Source: Betaproteobacteria bacterium SG8_41 (GTDB lineage: Bacteria; Pseudomonadota; Gammaproteobacteria; Burkholderiales; SG8-41). Taken from it: DNA of 64,000 nucleotides. Position numbers and translations under genes: made by a program. Below the pieces are notes generated by a model, which saw only the letters and a list, made by a program, of their open reading frames with translations, was not told where the DNA came from and ran no database searches. The stretch is from contig LJTT01000011.1 in the NCBI GenBank assembly GCA_001303585.1, positions 1 through 64,000 on the forward strand, written 5' to 3'. Below, piece by piece: positions 1 through 9,283 of this stretch (positions are counted from its first letter, which is position 1; the number at the start of each line of letters is the position of its first letter).

Positions 1-189
1 CGGTTAAATGAACGCCCGAGGAAAACGCTAAACTTCGAAACACCGGCTGAACGATTTGCCCAATGTGTTGCGTCGATCGGTTGAAATCGCAGTCAGGAGC
101 GGACATGGTCTGTCAGATCAAATGGGAGCTGCTACGAATTACAGGCCTAGCTACTCATCACGCATGGCCCATTACCCGTGACGCGAAGA

Positions 190-1737
190 TCAGGCGCGCT
201 GCGCGCCGGGTTTTCCGTCCTCCACTGCGTACGACCGGGACGTCCGGATTCCCGATTGCGGGTCTTTCACGTCATCGAGCGTGCGCAGTTGGACAAGGCA
301 ACGTTGCCGCGAGAGCTCGGCCACGGTGTAGCCGCGACGCGTCGGATTGGCATATTTGATGTGCGGGCTGTCCGTGAGCCAAGTCTCGACGCGACGGCGC
401 GGCAGACCCTGGGACGAAATGGAAGTGCCGACGAACTCGGTTGCGACGATAGGCGCGCTCGGATCGTCGAAATCCGTCTTGAGGTCGGCCACCACGGACA
501 TGTGCACGTCCCCGCCGATTACGACCGGATTCGTGACATGCCGCTCCGCGATGACGCGCAGCAACCGGCTTCGCGCTAGCGGATAGCCATCCCAGCCGTC
601 GGTCCAGAACGACTGTCCGTCGCCCGGGCTGCGATCGCTCTGCGCCATGAGGGACTGCTGCGCGATCACGTTCCAGCGCGCGTGCGACGTGCTGAGCCCA
701 TCGGCGAGCCAGCGCTCCTGCGCGCGGCCGAGGTAGGTGCGGTCCGGGTCCAGGCGCTCGTGGCAGTCTCCCGCTGCGACGAGGTTGCTTCCGCCGCGAC
801 CCTCGCGCGGGCACGGCTGGTGCGAGCGGTACTGGCGGCCGTCCAGCACGTGAAACTGCGCGAGCGTGCCGTACGGCCAGCGGCAGTAGAGTTGCATGTG
901 AGGCCCCTGGGGTCGCGCCCATTTCGGCAGCGGCATGTGCTCATAATAGGCCTGATAGGCGGCGGCGCGCCGCAGGAGAAAAAGCGCCGGCGGATCGAGG
1001 TCCTGCGAGCGATCATTCGCGTAGTCATTGTCCACCTCGTGATCATCCCAGGTGACGAGCCACGGGTGGGCCGCGTGCGCGGCTTGCAGGTCCGGATCGC
1101 TTTTGTAAAGCGCATAGCGGTTGCGGTAGTCCTCGAGCGCGATTGGCTCGGGCGCGCCATGGGAGCGCACGTGATGGCGGCCCCAGGACGATTCGTAGAT
1201 GTAGTCGCCGAGGTGAACCACAAGGTCGAGATCGTCGGCGGCCATGTGACGGTAGGCGGCGTAGAAGCCCTGCTCGTACTGCTGGCACGAGGCGTACGCG
1301 AACCGAAAGCGCTCGACCGGTGCGCCTGCGGCCGGCGCCGTCCGGGTTCGGCCGACCGGGCTCACGGCGTCTCCGGCGTGAAACCGGTAGAAGTACGACT
1401 GTGCAGGATCGAGCCCTCGGGCTTCGACGTGCACTGAATGGGCCAGGTCCGCAGTCGCCCTCTCCTTGCCGCTGCGCACGATGCTGCGAAAGGCTTCGTC
1501 CACCGCCATTTCCCAGCCCACTTCCACCGCCGCCCGCGGCATGCCGCCACCCGCAAGCGGCTCGGGCGCCAGCCGCGTCCACAAGACAACGCCCTCCGGC
1601 TGCGGGTAGCCCGAGGCGACCCCGAGCGTGAACGGGTCACGCTGGAATACCGGTTTGGCCCACAGTTGCGGCAGCGGCAGCACCGCTCCGGCAAACGCCG
1701 CGGTACAGCCCAGGAAGTCTCGGCGCGAAAAAGGCAT
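190..1737 (-). CDS. phoD: alkaline phosphatase D (PhoD)-family phosphodiesterase, Tat-type signal
   Basis: 515 aa ORF; N-terminal SRRDFLGCTAAFAGAVLPL twin-arginine signal; LGDYIYE, TWDDHEVDNDYAND and GGDVHMS metal-site motifs of PhoD. Confidence 0.9.
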   Translation of the reverse strand: MPFSRRDFLGCTAAFAGAVLPLPQLWAKPVFQRDPFTLGVASGYPQPEGVVLWTRLAPEPLAGGGMPRAAVEVGWEMAVDEAFRSIVRSGKERATADLAHSVHVEARGLDPAQSYFYRFHAGDAVSPVGRTRTAPAAGAPVERFRFAYASCQQYEQGFYAAYRHMAADDLDLVVHLGDYIYESSWGRHHVRSHGAPEPIALEDYRNRYALYKSDPDLQAAHAAHPWLVTWDDHEVDNDYANDRSQDLDPPALFLLRRAAAYQAYYEHMPLPKWARPQGPHMQLYCRWPYGTLAQFHVLDGRQYRSHQPCPREGRGGSNLVAAGDCHERLDPDRTYLGRAQERWLADGLSTSHARWNVIAQQSLMAQSDRSPGDGQSFWTDGWDGYPLARSRLLRVIAERHVTNPVVIGGDVHMSVVADLKTDFDDPSAPIVATEFVGTSISSQGLPRRRVETWLTDSPHIKYANPTRRGYTVAELSRQRCLVQLRTLDDVKDPQSGIRTSRSYAVEDGKPGAQRA

Positions 1738-1801
1738 GAGGCACTATATAACGCTCGAGCGTTTCAGTGCGTTGACAATGGGGGCGGGGCAAGGGGATAG
1801 A

Positions 1802-2110
1802 ATGAAACCAATGGATTACAAGGATTTCCGGCATTCACTGAAGGGCTCCCGTCCGCCGCGGGGGCTTCCGGTGCTGCTGCGGGCCCTGTGGTACGACGCC
1901 AAGGGCGACTGGGATCGCGCGCACGGCCTCGCGGCGGCGGAGCGCAATGCGGCGGCGGCGCGGGTCCACGCCTACCTTCACCGGAAGGAGGGCGACTCGG
2001 ACAATGCGAACTACTGGTACGCGCGCGCGGACGCCGAGCGACCGCATGCCAGCGTTGGCAAGGAGTGGGAGGCGCTCGTGCGCAGATTGCTGGAAAAGGG
2101 CGAGTCTTGA
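1802..2110 (+). CDS. conserved hypothetical protein (~102 aa)
   Basis: MKPMDYKDFRHSLKGSRPPRGLPVLLRALWYDAKGDWDRAHGLA..., start inside the 1628..2110 ORF; resembles a widespread small 'KGDWDxAH...VHAYLHRxEGD' hypothetical family. Confidence 0.7.
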   Translation: MKPMDYKDFRHSLKGSRPPRGLPVLLRALWYDAKGDWDRAHGLAAAERNAAAARVHAYLHRKEGDSDNANYWYARADAERPHASVGKEWEALVRRLLEKGES

Positions 2111-2114
2111 TTAG

Positions 2115-2378
2115 AACCTATTTCATATATAGGCGCGTGATGCGTTGTAGCCAGGACGGAGCGGATGCAAGGCGCCCGACGAAGGCCATATGTCGATATG
2201 GTCCAGGAGGGCAATGACGCAGCCGACTGTCCTGGCAGCAACCCGGAGGGACGGGGCGATCCGGGCGCATTTCTTCGTCGGGGACCCTCGAAATATCGAC
2301 ATATTCCTTCGGGCCCTCCTCCTTGAACTGCATCCCACATCGCCTCCGTCGCACACGTGCCTATATATGAAATAGGTT
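2115..2378. mobile_element. MITE-like non-autonomous palindromic element, 264 bp
   Basis: 20-bp perfect terminal inverted repeat AACCTATTTCATATATAGGC (25 bp with one mismatch); flanking TTAG on both sides (2111-2114 and 2379-2382); internal inverted core ATATGTCGATAT (2188-2199) / ATATCGACATAT (2293-2304). Confidence 0.8.
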
Positions 2379-2489
2379 TTAGTGAGCGGTGAGTCGGGTA
2401 ATCCCGCTCCTTGGAATTCTGGGCGCCGCAGCTCCTCGCCCCGGGTTTCCCGACATGCGTTGCATTCTCGGCGGTGATATTAGGGTGGC

Positions 2490-3380
2490 TTGGCGATGAG
2501 CACGCTGAACATTATTGGTGCGGGAAGGGTGGGCCGCGTCTGCGGGCGCCTCTGGGCAAAGGCGGGCGTCTTCGAGATCCAAGACGCGCTTACCCGCTCC
2601 CTGGAGAGCGCCCGTGCTGCGGTGCGATTCATCGGGACCGGGCGGGCGGTCGGGGCGCTGGGCGAGATGCGTGCTGCCGATGTCTGGATGATTTCCACGC
2701 CTGACGATGCGATCGCAAGGACCTGCGAGGCACTGGCCAGATCGGGGAAGCTGGCCCCGGACAATATCGTGTTCCATGTCAGCGGCGCGACGCCCTCATC
2801 CGAGCTTCGATCGGCAAGGCAGCTCGGAGCTCTGACCGCGAGCGTGCACCCGATCAAGACTTTTACCGAGGCCGAGCCCGCAGCGCAAACATTCGACGGG
2901 ACCTATTGCAGCGCCGAGGGCGATCAGCAGGCGCTGCGGCTGCTCAAGCCCGCTTTCGAGCGCATTGGTGCACGGCTCTTTGATATTGCGCCCGATCTGA
3001 AGAGCATTTACCACGCCGGGGGAGTCTTTGCCTGCAACTACCTGACGGCGCTGATCGAGGCGGCCCTGAGATGCCATGAGAAGGCCGGCATTCCGCGTGC
3101 CGCGTCGCTGCAGGCGCTCGAGCCGATGGTACGCGAAACCTTGGACGCGATCTTCAAACAAGGCCCCGGGGCGGCGCTTTCGGGCCCGGTCTCTCGCGGC
3201 GATGTGGCGACGATCCAGCGCCAGCTGGCGGTGGTGGAGGACTGGGATCGGCACCTGGGCGGCTTGTACCGCGGCCTCGGCCTGCTGACGGTCGCGCTTG
3301 CCGAGGCCGACGGCCGCCTCGACGCAGCGCGCGCGGCGGCGTTGCGCCAGGCGTTTTCGATTGAGGGCAAGGTGAAATAG
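2490..3380 (+). CDS. Rossmann-like / DUF2520-domain protein (NADP oxidoreductase-like)
   Basis: N-terminal NIIGAGRVG; HVSGA..., SVHPIKTF and YHAGGVFACNYLTAL motifs typical of DUF2520 proteins; start may be 2490 or 2496. Confidence 0.85.
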   Translation: MAMSTLNIIGAGRVGRVCGRLWAKAGVFEIQDALTRSLESARAAVRFIGTGRAVGALGEMRAADVWMISTPDDAIARTCEALARSGKLAPDNIVFHVSGATPSSELRSARQLGALTASVHPIKTFTEAEPAAQTFDGTYCSAEGDQQALRLLKPAFERIGARLFDIAPDLKSIYHAGGVFACNYLTALIEAALRCHEKAGIPRAASLQALEPMVRETLDAIFKQGPGAALSGPVSRGDVATIQRQLAVVEDWDRHLGGLYRGLGLLTVALAEADGRLDAARAAALRQAFSIEGKVK

Positions 3381-3430
3381 GGGGCGGGAATTTGTGACTG
3401 GGCAGTGCAAATCCTGAGCTTGCTCTTCCT

Positions 3431-3469
3431 CGATTCACGATTCACCATTGATGATTCACGGAATTCAAG
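3431..3469 (+). repeat. heptad repeat leader (GATTCAC units) abutting a start codon
   Basis: C GATTCAC GATTCAC CATTGAT GATTCAC GGAATTCAAG then ATG at 3470; 7-bp period. Confidence 0.85.
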
Positions 3470-4558
3470 ATGCCGCTCAAGACTCTCACCGGCAGGCACG
3501 CTGATCCGCGCAAGGGCCGCGGAGCCGGCATTAACCCCGAGGGCCGCTTCGAGACGGAGCGGCGCGAGGCGTTCGACGACGGCTGGGACACGCCGGCCGA
3601 CGACTTGCCGAGGCTCAAGACGCAGGTCACTGCGGAGCGCGTGAAGAGCATCATCGCGCGCAATGATTCGCCCGACGTCCCGTTCACGCAGTCGATCAAT
3701 CCTTATCAGGGTTGCGAGCACGGCTGCATTTATTGCTATGCCCGACCGACGCACGCGTACCGGAATCTGTCTCCCGGCACGGACTTCGAGACCCGTCTGT
3801 TTGCGAAGGTGAATGCCGCGGAGAAGCTGAGAGAGGCGCTTTCACAGCCGGGCTATCGCTGCGAGGTGATCTCGCTTGGCGCGAACACGGACCCGTATCA
3901 ACCCGTCGAGCGGGAGTGGAGGGTGACGCGGGGCATCATCGAGGTGCTGGCCGAGTTCAATCATCCGTTCGGCATCGTTACCAAGAATGCATTGGTCGAA
4001 CGCGATCTGGACATCCTTGCCCCGATGGCGCAGAGAAACCTTGTCAACGTCTTCCTGTCGGTCAATAACCTCGACCACGAGCTGGCGCGCCGGCTGGAAC
4101 CGCGCTGTTCCGCGCCCGCCCGACGCTTGCAGGCAATGAAGACGCTCTCCGAAGCAGGAATTCCCGTCGGCGTGGTGGTTGCCCCGGTCATCCCGTTTTT
4201 GACGGACCATCAGATCGAACCGGTGCTCGAGGCCGCATGGGCGCACGGCGCGCGCGCGGCGGGCTACATCCTGATGCGCCTGCCGTGGGAGGTGAAGGAC
4301 CTGTTCAAGGACTGGCTCGAGCGGCACTATCCGCTCAAGGCCGGGCATGTCATGAGCCGCGTGCACGCAATGCGCGGGGGGCGCGACAACGATCCCGGTT
4401 TTGGCAGCCGGATGCGCGGCCAGGGCGAGCTTGCCCGGCTGCTCGAGCAGCGGTTCGACAAGGCGTGCCAGCGACTCGGATTCAACGCGGGCCGCCGCAA
4501 TCGTGCGCTCGATACCACGCAGTTCAGGGTGCCGACGCAACAGATGAACCTGTTCTAG
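3470..4558 (+). CDS. PA0069-family radical SAM protein (SplB-like)
   Basis: GCEHGCIYCYARPTH CxxxCxxC radical SAM motif; overall organisation like PA0069 proteins. Confidence 0.9.
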   Translation: MPLKTLTGRHADPRKGRGAGINPEGRFETERREAFDDGWDTPADDLPRLKTQVTAERVKSIIARNDSPDVPFTQSINPYQGCEHGCIYCYARPTHAYRNLSPGTDFETRLFAKVNAAEKLREALSQPGYRCEVISLGANTDPYQPVEREWRVTRGIIEVLAEFNHPFGIVTKNALVERDLDILAPMAQRNLVNVFLSVNNLDHELARRLEPRCSAPARRLQAMKTLSEAGIPVGVVVAPVIPFLTDHQIEPVLEAAWAHGARAAGYILMRLPWEVKDLFKDWLERHYPLKAGHVMSRVHAMRGGRDNDPGFGSRMRGQGELARLLEQRFDKACQRLGFNAGRRNRALDTTQFRVPTQQMNLF

Positions 4559-4598
4559 AACCGGCCCCGGACACTCTCTGAATGCCGGGAATTATTAA

Positions 4599-4685
4599 CC
4601 ACGGAACCGCACGGAGCTACAGCGACGAATACCTAAACCAGGAAGCGCGCTGTAGTGCGAGAACAATTTCCGTGTGGTTCCGTGG
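4599..4685. repeat. nested intergenic inverted repeat
   Basis: CCACGGAACCGCACGGA (4599-4615) vs reverse complement of TCCGTGTGGTTCCGTGG (4669-4685), 16/17; nested CTACAGCG (4617-4624) / CGCTGTAG (4648-4655). Confidence 0.85.
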
Positions 4686-4742
4686 CCGGTGATTTGGCGG
4701 TTTCGGGAAGGAAGCAGACGTAGTGCAGCGAGGAGTAGTTCA

Positions 4743-5690
4743 GTGAAGAACGAGGTGAAGCTTTACGTTGGTGAATCGCTCGGCAAATACGGCTTCCCCG
4801 ACGGTCATCCCTTCGGTCCCGACCGCCAGGCGGCTTTCTGGAAAGAAGCCGTCAGGCAGGGGCTCGACAAGCGCGCGGCCATCATGGATCCGCGCATGGC
4901 CTCACTGGAAGAGCTCCATCGTTTTCATACGCCGGAGTACGTCGCGTGGGTAAAGGAAAGATCGGACGAGGGCGGCGGCCTTATCGACTATGGCGATACG
5001 CCCGCCTATCCCGAAGTCTATGAGGCGTCGGCGACTGTCGCGGGCTCAGCCTTGCACGGCCTCGACACGATCATGAGCGGGGGGGCTTTTCGCACGTTCC
5101 AGCCGATCGGCGGGTTGCATCACGCACGGCGCGGCAACGCTGCGGGTTTTTGTGTTTTCAACGATATCGGCGTCGTGATCGATACGCTACGCGCCCGATA
5201 TGGCATCCGCCGTATCGGGTATGTGGACATCGACGTGCATCACGGCGACGGCCTTTTCTATCCCTATGAGGAGGATCCAGACGTCATCTACGCGGATATT
5301 CATCAGGACGGGCGCACCCTCTACCCGGGCACCGGCCATACGCACGAGACGGGCAAGGGCGCGGCCAAGGGGATGAAACTCAATATTCCATTGCCGCCGG
5401 GAATGGGCGATGAGGAATTTCTCAGAGTATGGGACCGCGTCGAGCAGCACCTGCGCCAGTTCAAGCCCGAGTTCATCTTGTTCCAGTGCGGCGCTGACAG
5501 CTTGGCGGGCGATCCGCTGGCCATGCTGCAATACACGCCGGCGGCACACGCTCACGCGGCCAAACGCCTGTGCGCGCTCGCAGGCGAAATGGCGGGAGGG
5601 CGCATCATGGGCTTTGGCGGTGGCGGGTACAACCGGGCCAACCTTGCCGCCGCATGGTGCGCGGTGCTTGACCAGTTCATCAGGGCCTGA
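4743..5690 (+). CDS. histone deacetylase / acetoin-utilization (AcuC-like) family protein
   Basis: GGLHHARRGNAAGFCVFNDIGV, DIDVHHGDG and GFGGGGY motifs; likely GTG start in the 4674..5690 ORF. Confidence 0.88.
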   Translation: MKNEVKLYVGESLGKYGFPDGHPFGPDRQAAFWKEAVRQGLDKRAAIMDPRMASLEELHRFHTPEYVAWVKERSDEGGGLIDYGDTPAYPEVYEASATVAGSALHGLDTIMSGGAFRTFQPIGGLHHARRGNAAGFCVFNDIGVVIDTLRARYGIRRIGYVDIDVHHGDGLFYPYEEDPDVIYADIHQDGRTLYPGTGHTHETGKGAAKGMKLNIPLPPGMGDEEFLRVWDRVEQHLRQFKPEFILFQCGADSLAGDPLAMLQYTPAAHAHAAKRLCALAGEMAGGRIMGFGGGGYNRANLAAAWCAVLDQFIRA

Positions 5691-5788
5691 CGCCCGGGAG
5701 AGCGCCAGGGCGTGAGATGGAACGGTTTTCCCGATCTCACGACCGCCCGCTCTGACGATCTCGCGGAATCTGTGCTCGCGCGGTCTTC

Positions 5789-5794
5789 TATAAT
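5789..5794 (+). promoter_or_regulatory. candidate sigma70 -10 box
   Basis: TATAAT 13 bp before ATG at 5807. Confidence 0.5.
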
Positions 5795-5806
5795 CCGCCT
5801 TAGGCC

Positions 5807-6841
5807 ATGGATAACACCTTGCGTATCAGCGTTCTCGATCAGTCCCCCGTCATCAGCGGCTACACGCCGGCGCAGGCGGTGCACGAGACCATCCGCCTGG
5901 CGCGCGCGGCCGAGCGGCTCGGCTATCACCGCTACTGGCTCGCGGAGCACCATGCGCTCGCGGCGTTGGGGGATCCCTGTCCCGAGATTCTCGTCACCCG
6001 AGTTGCTGCGGAGACGTCGACGATTCGCGTCGGCACGGGCGGGGTGCTGTTGCCGTATTACAGCCCGTTCAAGGTGGCCGAACAGTTCCGCATGCTCGAG
6101 GCGCTCTACCCCGGGCGCGTTGACCTCGGCATCGGGCGCGCGCCGGGCGGTGACCGGGTGACGGCGCTCGCGATGGGGGAGGGACGCTATCCGGCGGCGG
6201 AGCATTTTCCGGAGCAGGTGCAATACCTCGTTGCCTATCTGGACGACGCGGTGCCGCCCGAGCATCCTTTCGCCGGCGTAAAGGCGATGCCGGCCGGTCC
6301 CACCGCGCCGCAAGTATGGCTGCTCGGCTCATCCGACTACAGTGGCGCTCTCGCCGCGCAACTGGGCCTGCGCTTCGCTTTCGCGCACTTCATCAGCAGC
6401 GACGGCGGGGATGTCGTGATGCACGATTACAAGCGGCGCTACCAGCCATCAGCGCGCGAGCCAGAGCCCCGCGCCCTGCTTTGCGTCTTCGTGATCTGCG
6501 CGGACACGGGCGAGGAAGCCGAACGGCTCACGGGAAGTATCGCCTTGCGCCGTCTCAACACCGACTACGGCGTCAACGCGCCCGTGCCCAACCACGAGGA
6601 AGCGCGAGCCTATCCCTATACGGATGCCGATCGCAGGCGCATTGCCCATCACCAGCGGCGCGTAGTGCGGGGCACTCCGGATACGGTTCGCGGTCGCCTG
6701 CTCGAGCTGAGAGAGCAATACGGGGCGGACGAACTGATGGTGATCACGATTACCGGCGACTACGAGAGCCGCCTGAGGTCATACGAACTTCTGGCCGGCG
6801 CGTTCGATCTGTGTCAGCCGGCCGCCTCTCCCGTGCGTTAA
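5807..6841 (+). CDS. LLM-class (luciferase-like) flavin-dependent oxidoreductase, MsnO8-like
   Basis: LRISVLDQSPV...YHRYWLAEHH and RVDLGIGRAPGGD motifs. Confidence 0.88.
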   Translation: MDNTLRISVLDQSPVISGYTPAQAVHETIRLARAAERLGYHRYWLAEHHALAALGDPCPEILVTRVAAETSTIRVGTGGVLLPYYSPFKVAEQFRMLEALYPGRVDLGIGRAPGGDRVTALAMGEGRYPAAEHFPEQVQYLVAYLDDAVPPEHPFAGVKAMPAGPTAPQVWLLGSSDYSGALAAQLGLRFAFAHFISSDGGDVVMHDYKRRYQPSAREPEPRALLCVFVICADTGEEAERLTGSIALRRLNTDYGVNAPVPNHEEARAYPYTDADRRRIAHHQRRVVRGTPDTVRGRLLELREQYGADELMVITITGDYESRLRSYELLAGAFDLCQPAASPVR

Positions 6842-6895
6842 ACCGTCGTCGGGTCCGCCCGACATCATGTTTAACAACCGGGAAAGGAGAGCGTC

Positions 6896-7144
6896 ATGAA
6901 AGAGTTGATCGCCGTGCTGTGTCTTGTGCTCGCGACATCGCCCATTGCATTTGCGCAGGAGAAGGCTGGGGACGGGGCGGAGAACGCCGTCAAGGCGGAG
7001 AAGCGAGTGAAAACCAGGAAGCCGCCCACGGAGAAACAGCTGGCCCACCAGCAGCGGATGAGAGATTGCAGCAGAAAGGCGGCTGATCAAAAACTTAAGG
7101 GCAACGACCGCAAGCAGTTCATGAAAATCTGCCTGAAAGGCTGA
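6896..7144 (+). CDS. PsiF-family small secreted protein
   Basis: signal peptide MKELIAVLCLVLATSPIAFAQ; PsiF-like QQRMRDCSRKAADQKLKGNDRKQFMKICLKG. Confidence 0.8.
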   Translation: MKELIAVLCLVLATSPIAFAQEKAGDGAENAVKAEKRVKTRKPPTEKQLAHQQRMRDCSRKAADQKLKGNDRKQFMKICLKG

Positions 7145-7188
7145 TTGATTCCACGGGGTCTCCGGGGGCATACTGGATTCAATCGGTA

Positions 7189-7962
7189 ATGCCCCTGGTT
7201 TTTATGGAATCGGCCCGTCGTGGCGTTTGGGTATTGCTTGGCATCCTCGTGCTCGTGTCAGGGGGTGATATGACCGCGGAGGCGCAGGACACGTACGCAA
7301 ACGAGCGCGCGCGCATGGTCGAGCACATCGCGATGCTCACGCGCGAGACGCGCTTCGAGACCGGGCGGGCGGCGCTTTCGGAACGCGTTACCGCGGCGAT
7401 GTCAAAGGTGCCGCGGCACGAATTTGTGCCGGAGTGGGAGCGCCGGAGCGCCTATGCGGATCGTCCGCTGCCGATCGGCCATGGCCAGACGATCTCGCAG
7501 CCCTTCATTGTCGCGCTGATGACCGATCTCATCGACATTGAGCCGGGGGACACGGTGCTCGAGGTCGGCACCGGCTGCGGCTACCAGGCTGCAGTGCTTG
7601 CGGAGCTGGCGAAGGCGGTCTACACGATTGAGATCGTGGAACCGTTGGGGCGCGAGGCGGCGGAGCGTCTCAAACGCCTCGGGTACGACAACGTCACGAC
7701 GAAGACAGGCGATGGCTACCAGGGCTGGCCGGAGCACGCGCCCTTCGACGCTATCATCGTGACGGCCGCGCCGCGGGACGTGCCGCAGCCGCTCGTCGAT
7801 CAGCTGAAACCGGGCGGGCGACTGGTTGTGCCGGTCGGCGGCCAGATCTTGGGGCAGACGCTTCTGGTACTGGAAAAACAGCGTGACGGCACGATCGAGC
7901 GGCGCGAAGTGCTGGCTGTTCGTTTCGTGCCGCTGGTTGATGAATCAGGAAAACAGCAATAG
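7189..7962 (+). CDS. pcm: protein-L-isoaspartate O-methyltransferase, apparently exported
   Basis: VPRHEFVPE, ISQPFIVALMTDLI, VLEVGTGCGYQAAVLAELA; N-terminal hydrophobic segment ending AEAQ. Confidence 0.88.
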   Translation: MPLVFMESARRGVWVLLGILVLVSGGDMTAEAQDTYANERARMVEHIAMLTRETRFETGRAALSERVTAAMSKVPRHEFVPEWERRSAYADRPLPIGHGQTISQPFIVALMTDLIDIEPGDTVLEVGTGCGYQAAVLAELAKAVYTIEIVEPLGREAAERLKRLGYDNVTTKTGDGYQGWPEHAPFDAIIVTAAPRDVPQPLVDQLKPGGRLVVPVGGQILGQTLLVLEKQRDGTIERREVLAVRFVPLVDESGKQQ

Positions 7963-8017
7963 CCGTGCGCGCCCGGCCGCAGGCGGCTGTCTTCTTACAG
8001 AAACGGAACGCGCTGGA

Positions 8018-8854
8018 TCAGAACCGGTAGCGCACGCCCAGGCGCAGGCCCTGAACTCGCATCGAGCCTCCCGGCTCGTCGGAGAGAAGGTCATAGCTCA
8101 AGCCCCATTTCGGCGTGAGCCAATGTTGCCCGGTGAACATGAGTTGGCGCTCACCGTTGGCCGCTGTGTCGAGGCCGGGTGTCAAGGTTTCCAGATCGCG
8201 GCCCAGCGCCAGCCCAAACGAGCTGGACGCGCTGTGCTGGTAACGCAGGCGGACTTCGTAACTCGGCCCCGTATAGAGCCCAGGCAAGGCCGATGGGGCC
8301 AACTCATATCCGCCGGACCGTTCCAGGGGCTCGCTGCTGTAGAGTCCGCCACGGCGGGGGAGACCACCCGCCTCGTATTGGCGGTATTTGAGCCCGACGC
8401 TCACGCCGCGTTCGCCGGACAATGCGGTCCGCAGCTGGCCCGCGAGGGAGTAGCGCCGCGGCACGCCCGCTGATTCTGGCGTTACCCCGGCTTCCAGTGA
8501 CGATTGCCATTTGCGCGAAAACGAATACGCCACGCCGCTGTAGGCTTCGGACACGGACGTCCCGAGTCGCGGCAGTTCGCGTGCGCCGCTGTAGAGCTCG
8601 TAGGATTTGGAAGGCTTGCCGGGGACGTCAAGCTCGGTGTGGGATGTCGCAGGCAATAAGGCTGACTCCCGCTGTAACGGCTTGAGTCCGAGCCCGCCTC
8701 GATCATCCCACAGGCCCGTTTGAGCGACGGCCACCCCGCCTAGACCGATGGCGCCGAGCCCGATGAAGACCTGGAACACACGTCTCATCAAACAATGTAC
8801 TCGTTCGCGCTGCATCGCAAAGTTAAAGGTGCCAAACAACGATTCAAGCGTCAT
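8018..8854 (-). CDS. putative outer-membrane beta-barrel protein
   Basis: signal-like N-terminus; alternating YSGVAYSFSRKW / VSVGLKYRQYE / YEVRLRYQHS strands; C-terminal LGVRYRF (terminal Phe). Confidence 0.6.
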   Translation of the reverse strand: MTLESLFGTFNFAMQRERVHCLMRRVFQVFIGLGAIGLGGVAVAQTGLWDDRGGLGLKPLQRESALLPATSHTELDVPGKPSKSYELYSGARELPRLGTSVSEAYSGVAYSFSRKWQSSLEAGVTPESAGVPRRYSLAGQLRTALSGERGVSVGLKYRQYEAGGLPRRGGLYSSEPLERSGGYELAPSALPGLYTGPSYEVRLRYQHSASSSFGLALGRDLETLTPGLDTAANGERQLMFTGQHWLTPKWGLSYDLLSDEPGGSMRVQGLRLGVRYRF

Positions 8855-9104
8855 TTTACTCCTTCCGCCCGAGACTTGCGCTAGCTCCCAAACGGCGCTT
8901 GAGCGTGACCTTGTTCACGTTTTCGTCAATGTGCCCGAAGGGCGGAGGGCGCCATACGGCAACACGCATAGACGTGCACCCCAGGCGAGGCGCGGGGCGT
9001 CGTGGCAATCAAAATCGGGGGCTTAGGTAGGCCTAGGTCGGCGGCGGCCTACCAGTAACACCATGACCTAAAACAGAAAAATAGATGAGTAAACTTATCA
9101 ACCA

Positions 9105-9133
9105 TTGCTGGGACGTCTGGAAGGCACTAGAAT
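9105..9133 (+). promoter_or_regulatory. candidate sigma70 promoter
   Basis: TTGCTG, 17-bp spacer, TAGAAT upstream of the small membrane ORF at 9175. Confidence 0.55.
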
Positions 9134-9174
9134 AGCGCCCGGGTAGCCGTTAAAACGACGCTGGAGGAGTAAAA

Positions 9175-9270
9175 ATGAAAAATCCGCTCGATACGCTGTG
9201 GGGAACGGTCATCAGTGGCCTCGTACTCACGTTCGTCCTGTTCTACATCGTTAAGTTTGCAATGCAATAA
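9175..9270 (+). CDS. 31-aa predicted single-pass membrane microprotein
   Basis: MKNPLDTLWGTVISGLVLTFVLFYIVKFAMQ; GGAGGAG Shine-Dalgarno 12 bp upstream; first ORF behind a good promoter; below the ORF-track cutoff. Confidence 0.7.
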   Translation: MKNPLDTLWGTVISGLVLTFVLFYIVKFAMQ

Positions 9271-9283
9271 GGGGAAGCCAGCC

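Noticed and set aside
2118-2356. Small ORFs inside the 264-bp element
   Set aside because: Overlapping ORFs on both strands of a palindromic element; no recognisable protein features or start signals.
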